A stretch of DNA of 64,000 bases, taken from contig JAWPGT010000077.1 in the NCBI GenBank assembly GCA_034638255.1, positions 1 to 64,000 of the forward strand, given 5' to 3'. The notes under the pieces were generated by a model. That model saw only the letters and a program-made list of their open reading frames with translations, was not told the origin of the DNA and did not search any database. Shown in pieces: positions 36,838 through 49,571 of this stretch. The stretch's first letter is position 1, and each line of letters opens with the position of its first letter. Source of the stretch: Coprinus comatus. Taxonomy: Eukaryota; Basidiomycota; Agaricomycetes; Agaricales; Agaricaceae. Made by a program: the position numbers and the translations under genes.

Positions 36838-38619
36838 TCAGTAAAAAGACTCTTCACCGACCAAGCAAACTCCCTTATCGTTTTCGAAGAAAAGGTTGCC
36901 CAGATCAAATGCACAAATTGTCAACTAAAGATTACAATGGTTTGTTAGTGTATGATCTTTAGTGCCGAGATATTTTAGTGTTTACCCATGTAGTAATGAA
37001 CAACGATGGTTCGCAAATATTTCTGCCTCCTTTTATGGCCCTCTTAACTGATCCCTTTCTACCAGCATTCCCGGTCCACCGCTTTTGATTATCCCTCAAA
37101 GTATTCTGAACTCCGTGTTCACCAGAATAGACCTCATCCAACAGTCCAGAGATACGCCTACAATCATTGAACTCGTCTGCGGCACATTCAATGTCGCCAA
37201 GCTTGTTAAATCAGATCTGTATCATCTAAGTTATTGTGTTCCCTTCCGGTTTGCCACTCACCATTGTCAAGCCAAGTCGATCACCACTCCAACATTCAAG
37301 AATCTCGAGCCTCAACTTAAATGGAATTGCGATGACCTTTGACATTTGTGTACTTTCCTGCCATTAATCGTCTCCCTACATCCAATGAACATCATAAACT
37401 TGTACTAGACACCTTCCTCCCTCTTGCTTTTCTCATGCCTAGGTTTACAAGATTTAGGTTGATCAGGAAAAAGACAATATAGATAACTCACAATGCAAAA
37501 CATTGGGTCAATGAACATCTAAAATCAATTTAGATTGACACTGAGGACTCCGGAGTCCAAAGGAGAGGCACCACAACATACCATACGAATTTGAACCCGC
37601 TCACTTGCATTCCACAAGGCGAATCCATCCTGGAACTTGGGAGTGACGTATGCAGAATCCATGCCTGTGAATACGTCAAAAACAATTCATTAAGGCAATA
37701 AAGAGAATGGTGCATACAGATTCTAGTCACTGAATCCTTTAAACATTCCATCACAATATTCTTCTTGGTAGTATTCCATGCGAGAGACAGTGGAGGTGTA
37801 GGAACGATGACCGCGTAGTCAATACTCCCAGTCAGAAATGTGTAATATAATATATCACATTTGTTGCCATGAATGGTATGTTTGGTTTCTGCGGGTGTAC
37901 TATGCAAATTCAAGGTTGATAATTCCAGTTCCTTGTGAACGCAAAAGTGGGTCTCCTGGTGAAGGGCCGCTGACAAGGAGTTCAAGAAACAATCAACCGA
38001 GGCCACTAAGGCCTGCCCGCTCTGGTATTACAACAATAAGTGAGCAAAAATTGGAATGTAATATAAACGTTCGCAACTAACCAATGTCAATTGGGATGGG
38101 TAACAACCGTTTGCGCATGAATCCACGAATAAAGGTTCCTGGTATAAGACAGGGGATTATCAGTAGCCCGCAACCATGAATTCGTTCGGATAGTCAAAAC
38201 ACTTACAGTCACAACCGTTACTCCCAACCAATCGTTAACATCCGAATATTCTAGTTTGGAAAGTTGGACAAGCTAGAGCAGGTTTATGAGTATAATAGAT
38301 AATAGGAAAACGATGTCACATACGGATAGTTTGTTCACGAACTTGCTATCATCACATTGTAAGACTTCACGAATGGGGAATCAAAGGTTCATTTAGTTCG
38401 CCTATTCGATCAAGGTCGTGTAAAGACGGACGACAACATACCAAGGGTTCCACACTCATGAAATCCATCTGACCAAAGGCCTGTGAGTCTAAGCCCCTCG
38501 AGATCAAAGACGGTGGAGGATTCTTCGAGAGGTATCAGTGGAGAGACCTGGAAAGCTGGAGCGGGTACAATAATAGTAAATCCTTGCTGGGCCATTCGGA
38601 TTTTTGGAACATGTAGCAT
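36838..38619 (-). CDS. Orphan ten-exon protein
   Basis: Not recognised. Exons 38619-38442, 38364-38324, 38272-38207, 38138-38082, 38021-37718, 37664-37582, 37518-37492, 37336-37262, 37201-36986, 36924-36838. All junctions are GT-AG and the phases add up to 378 codons with one terminal stop, which is strong evidence for a real, conserved-frame gene. Two exons are very short (27 and 41 nt). Features: FDLEGLRLTGLWSDGFHECG, VLQCDDSKFVNKLS, SIDYAVIVPTPPLSLAW near the middle, a basic segment NAGRKGSVKRAIKGGRN, and CAFDLGNLFFENDKG at the end. No signal peptide or clear membrane segment. I cannot assign a function. An extra 5' exon upstream of 38619 is possible. Confidence 0.7.
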
Positions 38620-40861
38620 TTTCGGTGTAGACCGACGGGTGGGGGGTATGATTGAGAATTGGGAGATGATGGCCTTAATATACTGTACATGAGCCCCTAT
38701 TAAACGTACTGTAGATTTGAGTCAACTGGTCTCGGATGGCTGAGCAAGTTTGGCACTGGCGTACCGATTCAAGTTTGCAGAAATGATGTCATGATGCAGC
38801 GAGAGGAGGTTCTAAATTTAGTGGTACAAAATTAGACGCGTGGTGCTGGCGTACAGCTGCGCAATACTGCCGACCAGACGTTCGGCAGCAATTACCTCGC
38901 AAGCCGTTTGTGCTACTTTTAGTGATTTGGAGTTAAACAGCCTTTCTTTTCTGTAAAAGATGTTGAAGAAAGAGAGACACTTGATTAAAGGGAAAACCTT
39001 GAAGTTGTAGTTTGAACGTTGGAACCTGCCAGTGGCTGATGCTATCACAAGTTTGATCAATTTATCAGCGACCCAAGAAAGTTTGGTAATTTTTGTATCG
39101 ATGTCTATACCATTTGAACACACATCAACAACTCTAGAATTGCTGCCTATTGAAGTTCTCCAGGCAATTTTTTAGAAACTCGACAGCAGTACCATTCTTT
39201 CTCTCAGAACTATATGTTCCTCGCTTTCTCTCTTTCGTTATCTGACGAAGCGCGTAAAGCCTTTTCTTACGCTATTGACACCCATCCAATCTGGTGCCGT
39301 ATTGTCCAAGAAATAGAAACAAAAACTGGTGTGAGGATCGAAGAAGAACTACTGTCATATGCATACCATGCCTTTCTCTCGTGTTTATAATGACCCAACC
39401 ATGCTTTGAACAACACCACCGCACCATCTCCAATATGGATATATCAAGTTGATCTCATTTGCCATGGTACCGAAAACTAAGCTCAAGGCAGATCATGTGG
39501 CAACCATATGGATCCATGAGTACGGCTATAGGTATTGTCCGCTTGCAAACAGCAAGTTTTACATTGAGGGATATTCAAGTTTTGTTCTGGTGGATAAATC
39601 GCCGAGATTAAAACAATATTATTGTGAGTGGAATCAATTGTTTAAACTATGCCCTAAGTCTCATCATTATGACCCGTACCATCTCAGTTTATACACACAT
39701 CATGTCGTATTGTATTTCAGTGGAACATGTACGACATTGTTGAACATGATGGTTCGGATGTCCCTCCAGCAATAAACCTACTTCACACAGTCCCTATCGA
39801 AGATCATCGATCATTATAGGCATATTGCATTCTCCTTTACCTATACTCTACTCTATGCTACTCTCATAGTAGTGTTTATTGGTCAGTACGTTGGAAATAT
39901 TAGTATGCCTCCTGATGATCTTTGTAGTTCCACCCTAAGAATCCTCGGCCGTTACAACTCCAATCCTAGAGGTATTACATGTGTCCTCGGAATTGTTGTC
40001 AAGATGAAACATAACGCGTAACGGGAAAGTAGAATTTTCCAACCTTTTCGTGGGACGATGATGGAAGCAATGTTGTTTTCCAAGAAACAAATTTTGATAA
40101 AAACGAGTTGTTTCTGTTAGGACATTCAATCCCAGAGAGACAGTTTCCATAAAAATATGTGAAAGATTCGAAATCTAGGGTTCGAAGGTTAATTAACCCC
40201 TGTGTTTTACGTTGGTACGTAAAAATTGTATATTGTTGAATGTGTTTGATGGTAGTAGTGGTCTCGGTCGATAATTAATCGATTAATTACACCCCCTTCA
40301 TACCATTCAAACCCCACTGAGCTTTAATATTAATAGCAACATAAGGCAAAACCCCAAAACGCTAAACAAAAACGCCACTACAACAAGGTAGAATGGAGGT
40401 AAAGCGCAAACTTTAAACAAATTTATGTTGTGCTAATTACAACCTACACCAACAACTCGTGAACACATCAACGATACAGAGTCAAATGTCAAACATGCAA
40501 CTGTGTAGCCATCAGTAAAGCATAAATTAGCAAAGCCGTTGCGTAGTAGCACTTGTAAGACATTATGCATCAGATCGCCACTGACTTTGACCAGACCGCG
40601 CAAGTTATCTATCTGAATGGATATAGAACAAAACAAAATCGCATTAAGTACTTTCTCCGAGTCCCCTTTGAGCATTTAAACCGAGTCCACCATCCAAAAG
40701 ATACAACGACCACTTACTACATCCGGAAAGAATTGTGATGTTCAAAGTACGCAGGGTGCAAACTTGAAGGCATAAAAATATCATTGAATACCACAATATA
40801 TCCAAGCCAACATATATGTGCCATGTATACACCAGGAAAAGGCCCAGATGCGGACCTAGGT
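38620..40861. other. Relic-rich spacer
   Basis: Apart from the F-box relic, it holds a minus ORF at 38818-39123 (KSLKVAQTACEVIAAERLV, internal intron possible), a plus ORF at 39449-39775 (IWIHEYGYRYCPLANSKFYI) that may be the far end of the F-box relic, and minus ORFs at 39935-40150 and 40433-40675. None could be joined into a phase-consistent gene. Confidence 0.4.
39128..39400 (+). pseudogene. F-box gene relic
   Basis: Reads LELLPIEVLQAIF, TAG stop, KLDSSTILSLRTICSSLSL: a clear F-box helix pair with a stop inside. In another frame it continues HPIWCRIVQEIETKTGVRIE, then ELLSYAY, the segment that normally follows in basidiomycete F-box proteins. A nonsense change plus a frameshift show that it is dead. 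It belongs to a different subfamily from the gene at 11.6-13.0 kb. Confidence 0.75.
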
Positions 40862-42585
40862 CTAACTCTGTTCTGCAATGACCAATTTTTTCTTTTCCGG
40901 TTTTGGTTTTGAATCTCCAGCTCTCGTGTGATCTCTCCTCCTCTCTTCTTTGACTCTCCTCGCGTCCAACATCGTGGTTTTGAGTTTGTCCGTTGAACGG
41001 ATATTTTTGGGTAGATGCCGCGATCTAAAAAGAAAGAAAGAAAACAATTTCTAGTTAGCAAAAAAGAGGCTAGGTAGGAAGTATTAGAGACTCACCTCGT
41101 AATTCTCGAAACATCGCTATCTACACTCCACCTCTCCTTCAATTTCTCTCTGTACTCAATAGCAGCACGTTCTCTGGCAGTAACAACACCCAATTTTTCA
41201 GAAGCCTTAGCCTTCCAGACTCTCACGTTTCCATCATCGCTTCCTGAAAGTACAAACCTAGCATCACCAGTGAACAGTGTAGAAGTAACTCTCTGCATCC
41301 GTTTCGTATGGTACACTTCAGGTTTTTGTGCACTTTTTAGTCGTCCACCATCTTTGAATTGCCAGATTCGAACAGTTTTATCCCAACCGCCAGAAACAAA
41401 TTCCATTCCAGTAGGTGACCAATCACACGAAGTTACAGCGCTAGAATGGGCTTTGTAAATTTGAGTTGGGTGATCCATGTGGCGTACATCGAATGTGTAA
41501 AGGTTATGATCTTCAGAAGCTAAAAGGAGTAGAGTGGGAAGAGTAGGTGACCAAGCGAGAGAGGTGGAACGGAATTGCATGATAACCCTTCGTTCCGCCT
41601 TGCCTGTTCGAATATCATAGAGAGCGAAGGAACGGTCAGAACCACAGGATGCGAGAACAGATGATTCGGCGAGATTGAATTTGAGGGTACTGATGGTTTC
41701 TGTAGACGTAGGGAATGTGAGGTTGGATATGGGTGATGATCTGTTGGCAGAGTTTACGATCAACATATTGTATGATTTTTCAGATGGAAGAACGTACTTG
41801 GTTTCGTCCCAGATTTGAACTGTGTCGGATGCTGTAGCGAACAGGCCATCTGACCTGTGATGATCAATAGCACTGAAGAGGAAAGGAGGAATTAGAATCA
41901 AAGGAAGAAAGATGGATGGTGGTGGTGGGCTCACTTGAAAGCCGTTTTTCCCGAGAAAGTAGTGAGTGATTGGGACTGTCATGCAAAAGTTAGGTGAGAT
42001 GCATCACAGAGTGTGGAAATGAGCTCACTGATGGTCCCTCTCCATTGTCATTGCCGACAGACCATAGTTTTACGGTGCGATCCACACCGCAACTCAAAAG
42101 CCTATCTGTTGAGGCATAACATAGACCGGATACCTTGCCTTTGTGGGCTTGTGTAAGCTTCTTTGTAACTTGCCTAGAGCTGAGATTGTGCATAACAATA
42201 TCTGATGCATAGACATCAGGAGTCAGTCAATGTCAAGGACGACAAGAGACAGGCAAAGCACACCTCCGCTCCAGCTTCCACTTGCGACGTTTGTCAGCGA
42301 GTCTGGTTGTTTTGTGAGGGTTTCTACGGCATCTATATGCCCCTCTAGTGACGCAATGAATGGTTTAGCAAATATACGTTCCATTTTTGCGGCATTAAGG
42401 GCTCGCGTGCGTTCTCTTGCTCGAGCAAAGGGATGCATTAATGGATCGAGGTTCCTGGACTGCGGTGTCGGGTCTCCCGGGCGCATTGGCAGGTGTTGTT
42501 CTGGTGCATGTTGGAGGACAGATATTCGCTATGGAAATGTGAGGTTGGGCGGCAATGAGCCGTGGGCTGGAGGACTTACAACCAT
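40862..42585 (-). CDS. SOF1: SOF1/DCAF13 WD-repeat ribosome biogenesis factor
   Basis: Component of the small-subunit processome in the nucleolus, needed for 18S rRNA processing. Exons 42585-42580 (only ATG GTT), 42528-42264, 42201-42029, 41975-41935, 41872-41096, 41024-40862; all phases fit. Hallmarks: ARERTRALNAAKMERIFAKP, ASLEGHIDAV, FNAIDHHRSDGLFATA, WD blades VDRTVKLWSV, GGWDKTVRIW and GSDDGNVRVWK, and the Sof1 C-terminal block RHLPKNI with KEERRRDHTRAG. The stop at 40862 leaves a Lys-rich nucleolar-type tail. Shares a 285 bp divergent promoter with the seven-TM gene. Confidence 0.95.
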
Positions 42586-42870
42586 GAGATGAGGAAGAAA
42601 AGAGAATTGATTATGTAATTAGTGGTTGATTGATGCAAGTGATGGAAACAGTGTTTTATGACATATGGATACTCTCTGGCAACCTTGGGACTGATGTATC
42701 TGTTCGTGTGCTCGCTTGATTCTCTTTCTCTCTCATTCTCTCTGGTCTTCCCGCTCTGCAGCAAGTCTGCACGCCATTCTTTTGTTTTCTTTCTTTTAGG
42801 ATTCAGGAATCCCATTTCTCGACTGTTCTGTCTGGAAATGTACTGCAGATAACCACATTGATTGTGATAA
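42586..42870. promoter_or_regulatory. Divergent promoter of SOF1 and the seven-TM gene
   Basis: 285 bp between two ATGs on opposite strands. Contains a TCTCTTTCTCTCTC pyrimidine stretch near 42720-42750 that could be a plus-strand core promoter element. Confidence 0.45.
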
Positions 42871-45800
42871 ATGGACACGCTCGCTGCACCAAATACGCAA
42901 CCCAGTGTCATCTCCGCAGATTCTTGTCTTTCCCTTGCTTCAGTTTTACGATGCGTCTTCCTTGAAAAGCCCGGCCATTCTGCGAATCGTCTCCACGCTG
43001 CACTTCTCATTATCCCCGTTGCCCTTCAATTAATCGCTTCGCTTTCTCTTGTTTTCACTACCTCAAGGTCTGGCCGGCGAGTTCCTTCTTTTGTGTGTCT
43101 GGAGTCAACACTTATCTTCTCACAGAGAACACCTACTCTTGGTCGCCGAAGGATGTGTCTACTTTTTTCTTTCTCTTCTGGAGGTTATATCCCATGAAAC
43201 ACCCGCCGTGCGGGACCGTGTACCAATATTCCGGGCCATCGATCAAACAATAGGTACGCACTCCAAAAATGAATGGTATATCATCTAGCATACTGAATGG
43301 AAATAGGTGCACTTTCATTTCTACAAATAGCTTTCTACATGATGTTTCTCTATGCCTTTGTTCGCCGAGAGGTCATGCCTATCATCCCGACCCGTATCAA
43401 GCGCATCAGTCAGCCCTTACTACTCTTATTCATACCTGCTGTCATCGCAATGAACACTGTTGCTTCCTTCGCTGGTATTTCTTACGGTATGTTTCACCCC
43501 TCATTTGAGGCCTCATCTCATCACATCTAATGAATTTTGATAGCGCACAACCCCTTCATGTGCGATTCATGTCAGAGCGAAATCACTTTGTTTGGACTTT
43601 CTTTACAGCCCTCACACTTGCATTGTTAACGATATTCCAAGCCGCATGTTTCTGTTTTGCCTTTTATCGACTTATCCGTGCTTTCCTTATACAACGAAAC
43701 ATCGAGTATGCCTCAAAGGATGCCGCCGTTTTGTATAGAGGTATTGGATGGATCAATATAGGTATCAAGTTGGGTGCAATAGAGACTGTGATAGGATACG
43801 TTTATTATGGTGTTCCTATTGCCTATGTGAGAAGAATTTTCAGGTTACTATCGAGAATCTTCTTGTGCATTGGTATCGCGAAGGGGTACGTCTTTTCAAA
43901 GAAACTAGGAAATTTCTCTAAAACTAACTTTCTACAGGGTAGACGAAACGGAGGATTTTGAAGTCATTCAGAAGGAACTCAAATCTAAAAACGGATTTCG
44001 GCGTTCCAAGGTCCGGAACTTCATTTCAAACCCCCGTCTGAGCACCTTCCACCACCTTTCACCTACTGCTACTGCTTTCCATGCTATTCCCCGTGCTCCC
44101 CCCAATCTAAACTACACTTCGTTAGTCACAAGGAATATCCCATCCGTTGGTCCGAAAGCCCATCCGTATTCATTCGGCGCCCCGCTACCAATGGTTGAGG
44201 AGCAGCAGGAAAAAACCATGTCTCCAAGCGGATCTCTTACACAAGGTCTACCAGGAATGTCGGAATTCGCACTTGTCAAAGCCCAGCGAATGTCCCAGAA
44301 ATCTAGGGGAAACCAGAGGGTTACCGTACTCTTTCACCAAGGCACTCCGACCCTCCACCTTCGTCTTTCCGACCTCGATATGCCTAGCCCCAGAATTATT
44401 GTCGATAGCATGAGGAGCCAACGCACAAGTGATCTCACGTCGAAAGAAGCAAAAGAGGGGTGGTTCAGTACCAGCGAATCAAACCGCACCACAATGAAGG
44501 AAAAGTCAAGATTCAGTACGGCTAGCAGTGAGGTAGCAGTTACGGTCTATCCTGCCTCGACTGTAAATGGTGATTCCACGAACCACGGCTATGTTGGACA
44601 AGATGCGTTGTACAGATACGGACTCAACCCATATGGATATGTTTCGTCTGCTCCCACGTCTCGTGCATCAAGTTCCTTCCCTACAGCTGGTCATGGTCAT
44701 GATCAAGAGATGGCTACCACTGGAATTCATGAATATTCACCTATCAACCAAACAAACACGCTACAACCTCCAATGCCAGCATATATCAACAATGCCAAAC
44801 GGTATTCGGAAGTGTCGACACTATCTGATATGTCGGCGGTTCAGGCGGAAATTGTGAATGTTCCAAGGAGGAAATTGTCGTTCACGAGGCAAAAGAGTAC
44901 ACTTGCTAAGGCTGTTTTCTACCCGTTCCCACCTACAAGCGTTGCTTTGGCGTTGACAGAGGGTGGATCTGGACCTTCAAACGATGCTACGAAGAACGTG
45001 GTCCCACAAGCACCTTTGAGACAGCGACCCCTTCCCCAACCGCAACTCCCATCTGATCCTTCTCCAGTCCGAGAGTCAATCTATCGCGAATCCATCATTG
45101 ACAGTGAAGGAAACGTTATTACTGTGACAGCTATCGCACCCTCTCCAGAGCCAAACGAAACTTTGGTGAAAAGAACAACGAAGGCTCTTTCTGGATACTC
45201 TGTTGGTTCTGTTCCGGAAACACTACAAGCAGTTCGTGAGCTTGCTAAACATTTCCCGGGCCCTCCGCCGGGTGCTGTTGTGGCAAATATTGGGATGTCA
45301 CATATTCCCGAGGAAACTCCTAGTTTACGGGAGCGTGGATCCACGGAGACTTTGAAAGGCAAAAATTCTCAGGAGGCGATGAGGAATAGAATTCCCACTG
45401 GTGGTCTACCAAGGCAACAGCCTTTAGGTCCTCTTCCTCCCATTCCTGGCGGTCCTTCACAATCCAGACCACTACCCCCCCAACCTCAATATGCGGCACC
45501 CATTGCACAAACACTTGATCCATTCAATGATGATGATGATACAAGCTATCGTGGAAGTGAATTGTCTCCTCTTTCGATGTCTGTGAAACTTAGGCATCCG
45601 ATGTCGATGATCTCAAATATACCGACAACTGCGGCTACTTCACCTTTGACACCTCGATTTGCATTTGCGTCGTCCAATAACGGTCATGCACAGAGTCAAG
45701 AAGGTGCTGTTTCACCTGGTGTTGTGGATTTTGGTACGGCGTTGAATGAGTGGAATGAGGGTGCTGAAATTTCACCTCCTCCGACTGCTTTTACTCATAG

Positions 45801-46236
45801 AAGAAGTATGAGTGCAACGACTTTTGGTGAGATCCAAGAACAACAAAGCAGGGAGTATCGTCAACGCAGACCTTCAGATCCAAATTCAAGTCTTGATCTT
45901 GCAGATGGGAAACCTGTGCGTATTAGGAGTGTTAGAAAATCACCTCGGAGAATTACACCCAAACCCGTGAGGAGTGTTACTAGGGAAAGTATGCACTTGC
46001 AACCTCTTGTTATTCCTGTTGCCTCTTCTGGCAGGGACGTCCCAGTATCAGCTGTTGGTGGAGTTTCTGCTGTATCGCTTACTGGTCGTGGATTTTCAGT
46101 TGGAAGGAGAGATGTGTATGTTGAAGAACAGCTGGAGGAAAATGGGAGATTAGTGTTACGTGATTCTGAAGTTCTTAGTATGGTTGATGGTGGACATGTA
46201 CCGATTAAGCTGCATGGGAGGAAAGACTTTTTTTGA
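42871..46236 (+). CDS. Seven-transmembrane protein with long Ser/Pro-rich tail
   Basis: Exons 42871-43067, 43126-43253, 43307-43486, 43576-43885, 43938-46236; 1,037 codons, phases agree (the intron 3 acceptor is ATGTCAG at 43575). Seven hydrophobic segments are visible: LLIIPVALQLIASLSLV, EGCVYFFLSLLEVI, FLQIAFYMMFLYAFV, QPLLLLFIPAVIAMNTV, WTFFTALTLALLTIF, INIGIKLGAIETVIGYVYY and RLLSRIFLCIGI. They occupy the first 270 residues. The remaining ~760 residues are a disordered cytoplasmic tail with Ser/Thr-Pro and RxxS sites (KRYSEVSTLS, HRRSMSATTF) and proline runs. The layout is receptor-like; the family was not identified. No signal peptide. Confidence 0.8.
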
Positions 46237-46439
46237 AGGGTAGCTCTGTGATTTTGTATTAGTATACCCCCAGACATTTGTTTGTAGTTAATTTTCTATT
46301 TGATCATTCATACATAAGGGTGGCTGTGCAGTCCAGCTTAGACTCCTAACGTTTCGCACGAACCCTTCATCCCCTACACACCTCCTCCTCCTTCCTCACA
46401 CTTTCCTTTCTTTCTTTTACTTTCTAGGGCTGGCTTAGT

Positions 46440-47840
46440 ATGTCTCAACAAAATCCGCAAAAACCTCCGTCGAGAGGAATGGTGGTAGGTTGGTATATGT
46501 AATGAGGATGAACCATATGTTCAATGATTGTCATAGACAGGTGTTGTCGCCTTCTACCTTGTCGCGGCGCTGACGGTGAGTATATTGGTTATCTCTGGTA
46601 CCCAATGTTGCTGATCGTCTCGTGTTGCTAGATGGTTATGGTGTAGGTTATGCCAGCCTCGTTAACGAATTGATCAACTTACTAGTTATTGCAGTAACAA
46701 GAAAGTCCTCAATGACACCGACGTCCCTCTGTTCTTCCTATGGGCGCAGCTATCAATAGCTGTTGTTCTATTCATCGTATCCGACCTCCTTCGCTTACTT
46801 CCAGATCGTCTAACTTTCGATCTTCAAACCTGCAAAGGCTTGATTCCTATGGTTGGTTTGAACGTCGTCGGACTTAGGTATGTTCCTCTTGGAAACAATC
46901 ATTTGAAATACATGTGCGATGCTTATATCAAATACTTAACAGCTTCAGCAATTATACCCTCAAGTTTGTTGACGCATCTTTTTATCAAGTGGCTCGTGGT
47001 CTCCTATTGCCGTTCACAGTCCTAACATCATATTTCTTCCTACACGCACGCCCTTCTCTCTTAATCATCCTCGCCTGCTCAGTTGTAACCGCTGGTTTCT
47101 TTGTTGGTGTTTTCTTGGATGGTACACCGATCTCACCCAAGGGAATTTTCTTTGGGGTTGCCAGCTCAGCCATTACTGCAATTCATTCAGTTGTCATCAA
47201 ACGAAGTTTGAATGTTGTTGGTGGTAGTGCTTTGGCGTTGTCTTGGTATACGAATTTGTTGAGCGCGGCTGTGTTGGCTCCCATTATCGTTTTGGCTGGC
47301 GAAGGACCAGGAGTGTTGAAGCTTTTGTTTGGAGTAACCGAGCTATTGAAACCTGAGGATGCGGTTGATCCTCTTATCACATTTTTGTGGGGTTCTTTGA
47401 TCACGGTAAGAATCTCTTTAAGCTTCTTGGTATTATGAGTGATAGATGGGTTCTGATCGTGTTTTTTTTTGTTAGGGTGTTGTTGGATTCCTCATGAGCA
47501 TTGCTAGTTTGCTTTCTATTAAGGTTACCTCTCCCATTACACACATGGTTTCGTCTGCCGTACGTGGTGTTGCGCAGTCGTTTTATGGAATGTGGTATTT
47601 CGGTGATATCATGACTATGTGTGTTATTTACCTATACCTCTCGAGAATTTCGTTTTGACGCATATTTATAGGGGACGCGCATCATCAATTGGCATCATTC
47701 TTGCCGGTTCGATCTGGTACACCTGGATCAAGCATATAGAAACTTCTCCACCTGCCGCTGCTTCCTCTTCGAAATACGAACGTGTTCCATTGGAAGAAGT
47801 CGAGTCTGGTAATGTTTCAAAAGATACCAAGCCTGAGTAA
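46440..47840 (+). CDS. Nucleotide-sugar transporter, GDP-fucose type (SLC35C-like)
   Basis: Exons 46440-46484, 46537-46575, 46632-46642 (11 nt), 46695-46877, 46943-47405, 47476-47618, 47672-47840; 350 codons. Motifs: MVMVNKKVLNDTDVPLFFLW (first loop/helix pair), FVDASFYQVARGLLLPFTVL, GVASSAITAIHSVVIKRSL, and VTSPITHMVSSAVRGVAQS, the order expected for the triose-phosphate/nucleotide-sugar translocator superfamily and closest to GDP-fucose carriers in my reading. About ten hydrophobic segments. Expected in the Golgi membrane. The cytosolic C-terminus is short and acidic. Substrate is inferred from family likeness only. Confidence 0.85.
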
Positions 47841-48197
47841 TTTGATAAAATTGCTCGTGCGTAATATATCATAGAGTATATCACAAGTAGTATTGGACAT
47901 ATACATATACTACCATAGTTTCTTTCGCTGTCGTTAGTTTTAGGTATACCTCGTTTCTTTTTCTCATTTTCTTCTGTTCTGTGTAATTTGGGTAGGAAGG
48001 GGTGGATAGATAGATTATTTTGGCTTTTGTCTCCTTTTAATAAAATCTGGTTTAATTGAATTTGAAACGGAGTAAAAGGTAGCCGGAGTTCCCGGATCCC
48101 AAGGTTTCCCCGCCTTTCTGTTGTGTGATTATTTAAACCCCACGTCTCTCCCCTCTTAGAACGTTTCTTCCCCACTCTCTCTTTATTTCAACCAGCC
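47841..48197. other. Intergenic spacer
   Basis: 3' flank of the transporter and promoter of the hydratase; no gene seen. Confidence 0.5.
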
Positions 48198-49571
48198 ATG
48201 TCTGCTGATCTTTCTAAAGTTGTTGGTCACGTACTTCCTGACAAGCCTGTACGTTACATCTAATAACGAGTATCGAAGAAGTCATTAAAGGGGCTTCTGT
48301 TCTACAGGTTGCTTGGAATAAGCGCGACTTGTTGACTTATGCTGTCGGTGTCGGCGCTAAGGCTGATGAATTCCAGTTTGTCTATGGTATGCTCTTTATT
48401 CTTCTTAACATAATCTTTCACTCACTTTCACAATAGAACTTGGTGGGTCCCCTCTATATTAAGGTTATTGGAAATGTAAATGAATACTTACATTCACATA
48501 ACAGACAAGAACTTTTCACCTATCCCCACATACCCTGTTGTTCTTCAACTCAAAGGCGACGACCAAGATGTCAATCTCTTCTCTGATAGAATCAAGGGCA
48601 GACCTATCCCTGGTATGCCTCCTGTAAACCCTAACCGTGTTGTATGTGATTCTTGTTTTTCTATTAAGAGGGCAAGGGTATACTAATGTGTTGAGGTGTG
48701 TTAGGTACACGGAACTCAATCTATTGAGATTATTAAGGATATCCCTCCCGTTTCTGGATCTGGTTGGACATGGAAGACGAGATATACTGGTGTTAGTGAA
48801 AATAGTATGTGTATATTAACAAAAGTGTGAATATTATTTCTGTGCTAATTTGTATTGCGAATACAGAGACTGGTATTGTCTTGACTGCCGAGAACTCTCT
48901 TGTCAGTCCCGAAGGTGAAGTATATGCCAAGCTCTACGTATGTTCTCTATTCGATTCTATTTCTAATTTTTTTTTGGTTCTGACGAAACCTCCTAATGAT
49001 AATAATAGAGTTCTTCCTTCAATCTCGGAGCCAAGGCTACTGGTGATAAATTCTCCAAATACATTGCAGGTCCACCCCAAGGAAAACCAATTCCTAAAGA
49101 CCGTGCACCAGATTACACAGTAACCGAAGCCACATCACCAGATCAAGCCATTGCTTTCCGTCTCAGTGGCGATTATAATCCACTCCATATTGATCCTTCT
49201 ATTGGTAAAGCTGCAGGTTTCGGTGGTGTAATTCTTCATGGATTATCAACATTTGGATTTGCTGCTCGTCATGTTATTAAAACTGCTGGTGGTGGTGATC
49301 CTAAGAGTTTGAGATTGTTTGGTGTTAGGTTTACTGCTCCTGTTAAACCTGGTGATACTCTTGAAACTCAGGTTTGGGAAGTTGGTCCTGGACCTAATGG
49401 AACTACTGAAGTTGCTTTTGTTACTAAAAATTTGAAAACTGGAAAGGTGTGTTCTCTTTTTCATCATCACACGTCTTTTTTGTTGTTGGATGGTTTACTA
49501 ACGAAAATGTGTAGGTCGCTCTGGGTGGTGGTGTTGCATATGTTAGGAAGTCTAGTCAATCTAAACTTTAA
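48198..49571 (+). CDS. Peroxisomal 2-enoyl-CoA hydratase 2 (MaoC/hot-dog)
   Basis: Hydrates trans-2-enoyl-CoA in peroxisomal beta-oxidation. Exons 48198-48248, 48308-48386, 48437-48442 (6 nt micro-exon coding Glu-Leu), 48505-48641, 48705-48804, 48867-48937, 49009-49446, 49515-49571; 312 codons, all in phase. Micro-exon inclusion restores the family block FVYELDKNFSPIPTYPVV. The catalytic hot-dog motif is RLSGDYNPLHIDPSIGKAAG (Asp/His pair), followed by GVILHGLSTFGFAAR. The C-terminus is SQSKL, a canonical peroxisome import signal (PTS1). It is the hydratase half of MFE-2 as a separate protein, with no dehydrogenase domain attached. Confidence 0.95.

Noticed and set aside
37085..37342. Plus-strand 85-codon ORF
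   Set aside because: Lies opposite exons 8 and 9 of the phase-consistent orphan gene on the minus strand.
40170..40210. GGTTCGAAGG resembling a tRNA T-arm
   Set aside because: No acceptor stem or anticodon arm upstream at the proper distance.
42658..42852. Plus ORF in the SOF1/seven-TM divergent promoter
   Set aside because: Pyrimidine-rich promoter sequence; no relation to the following conserved start.
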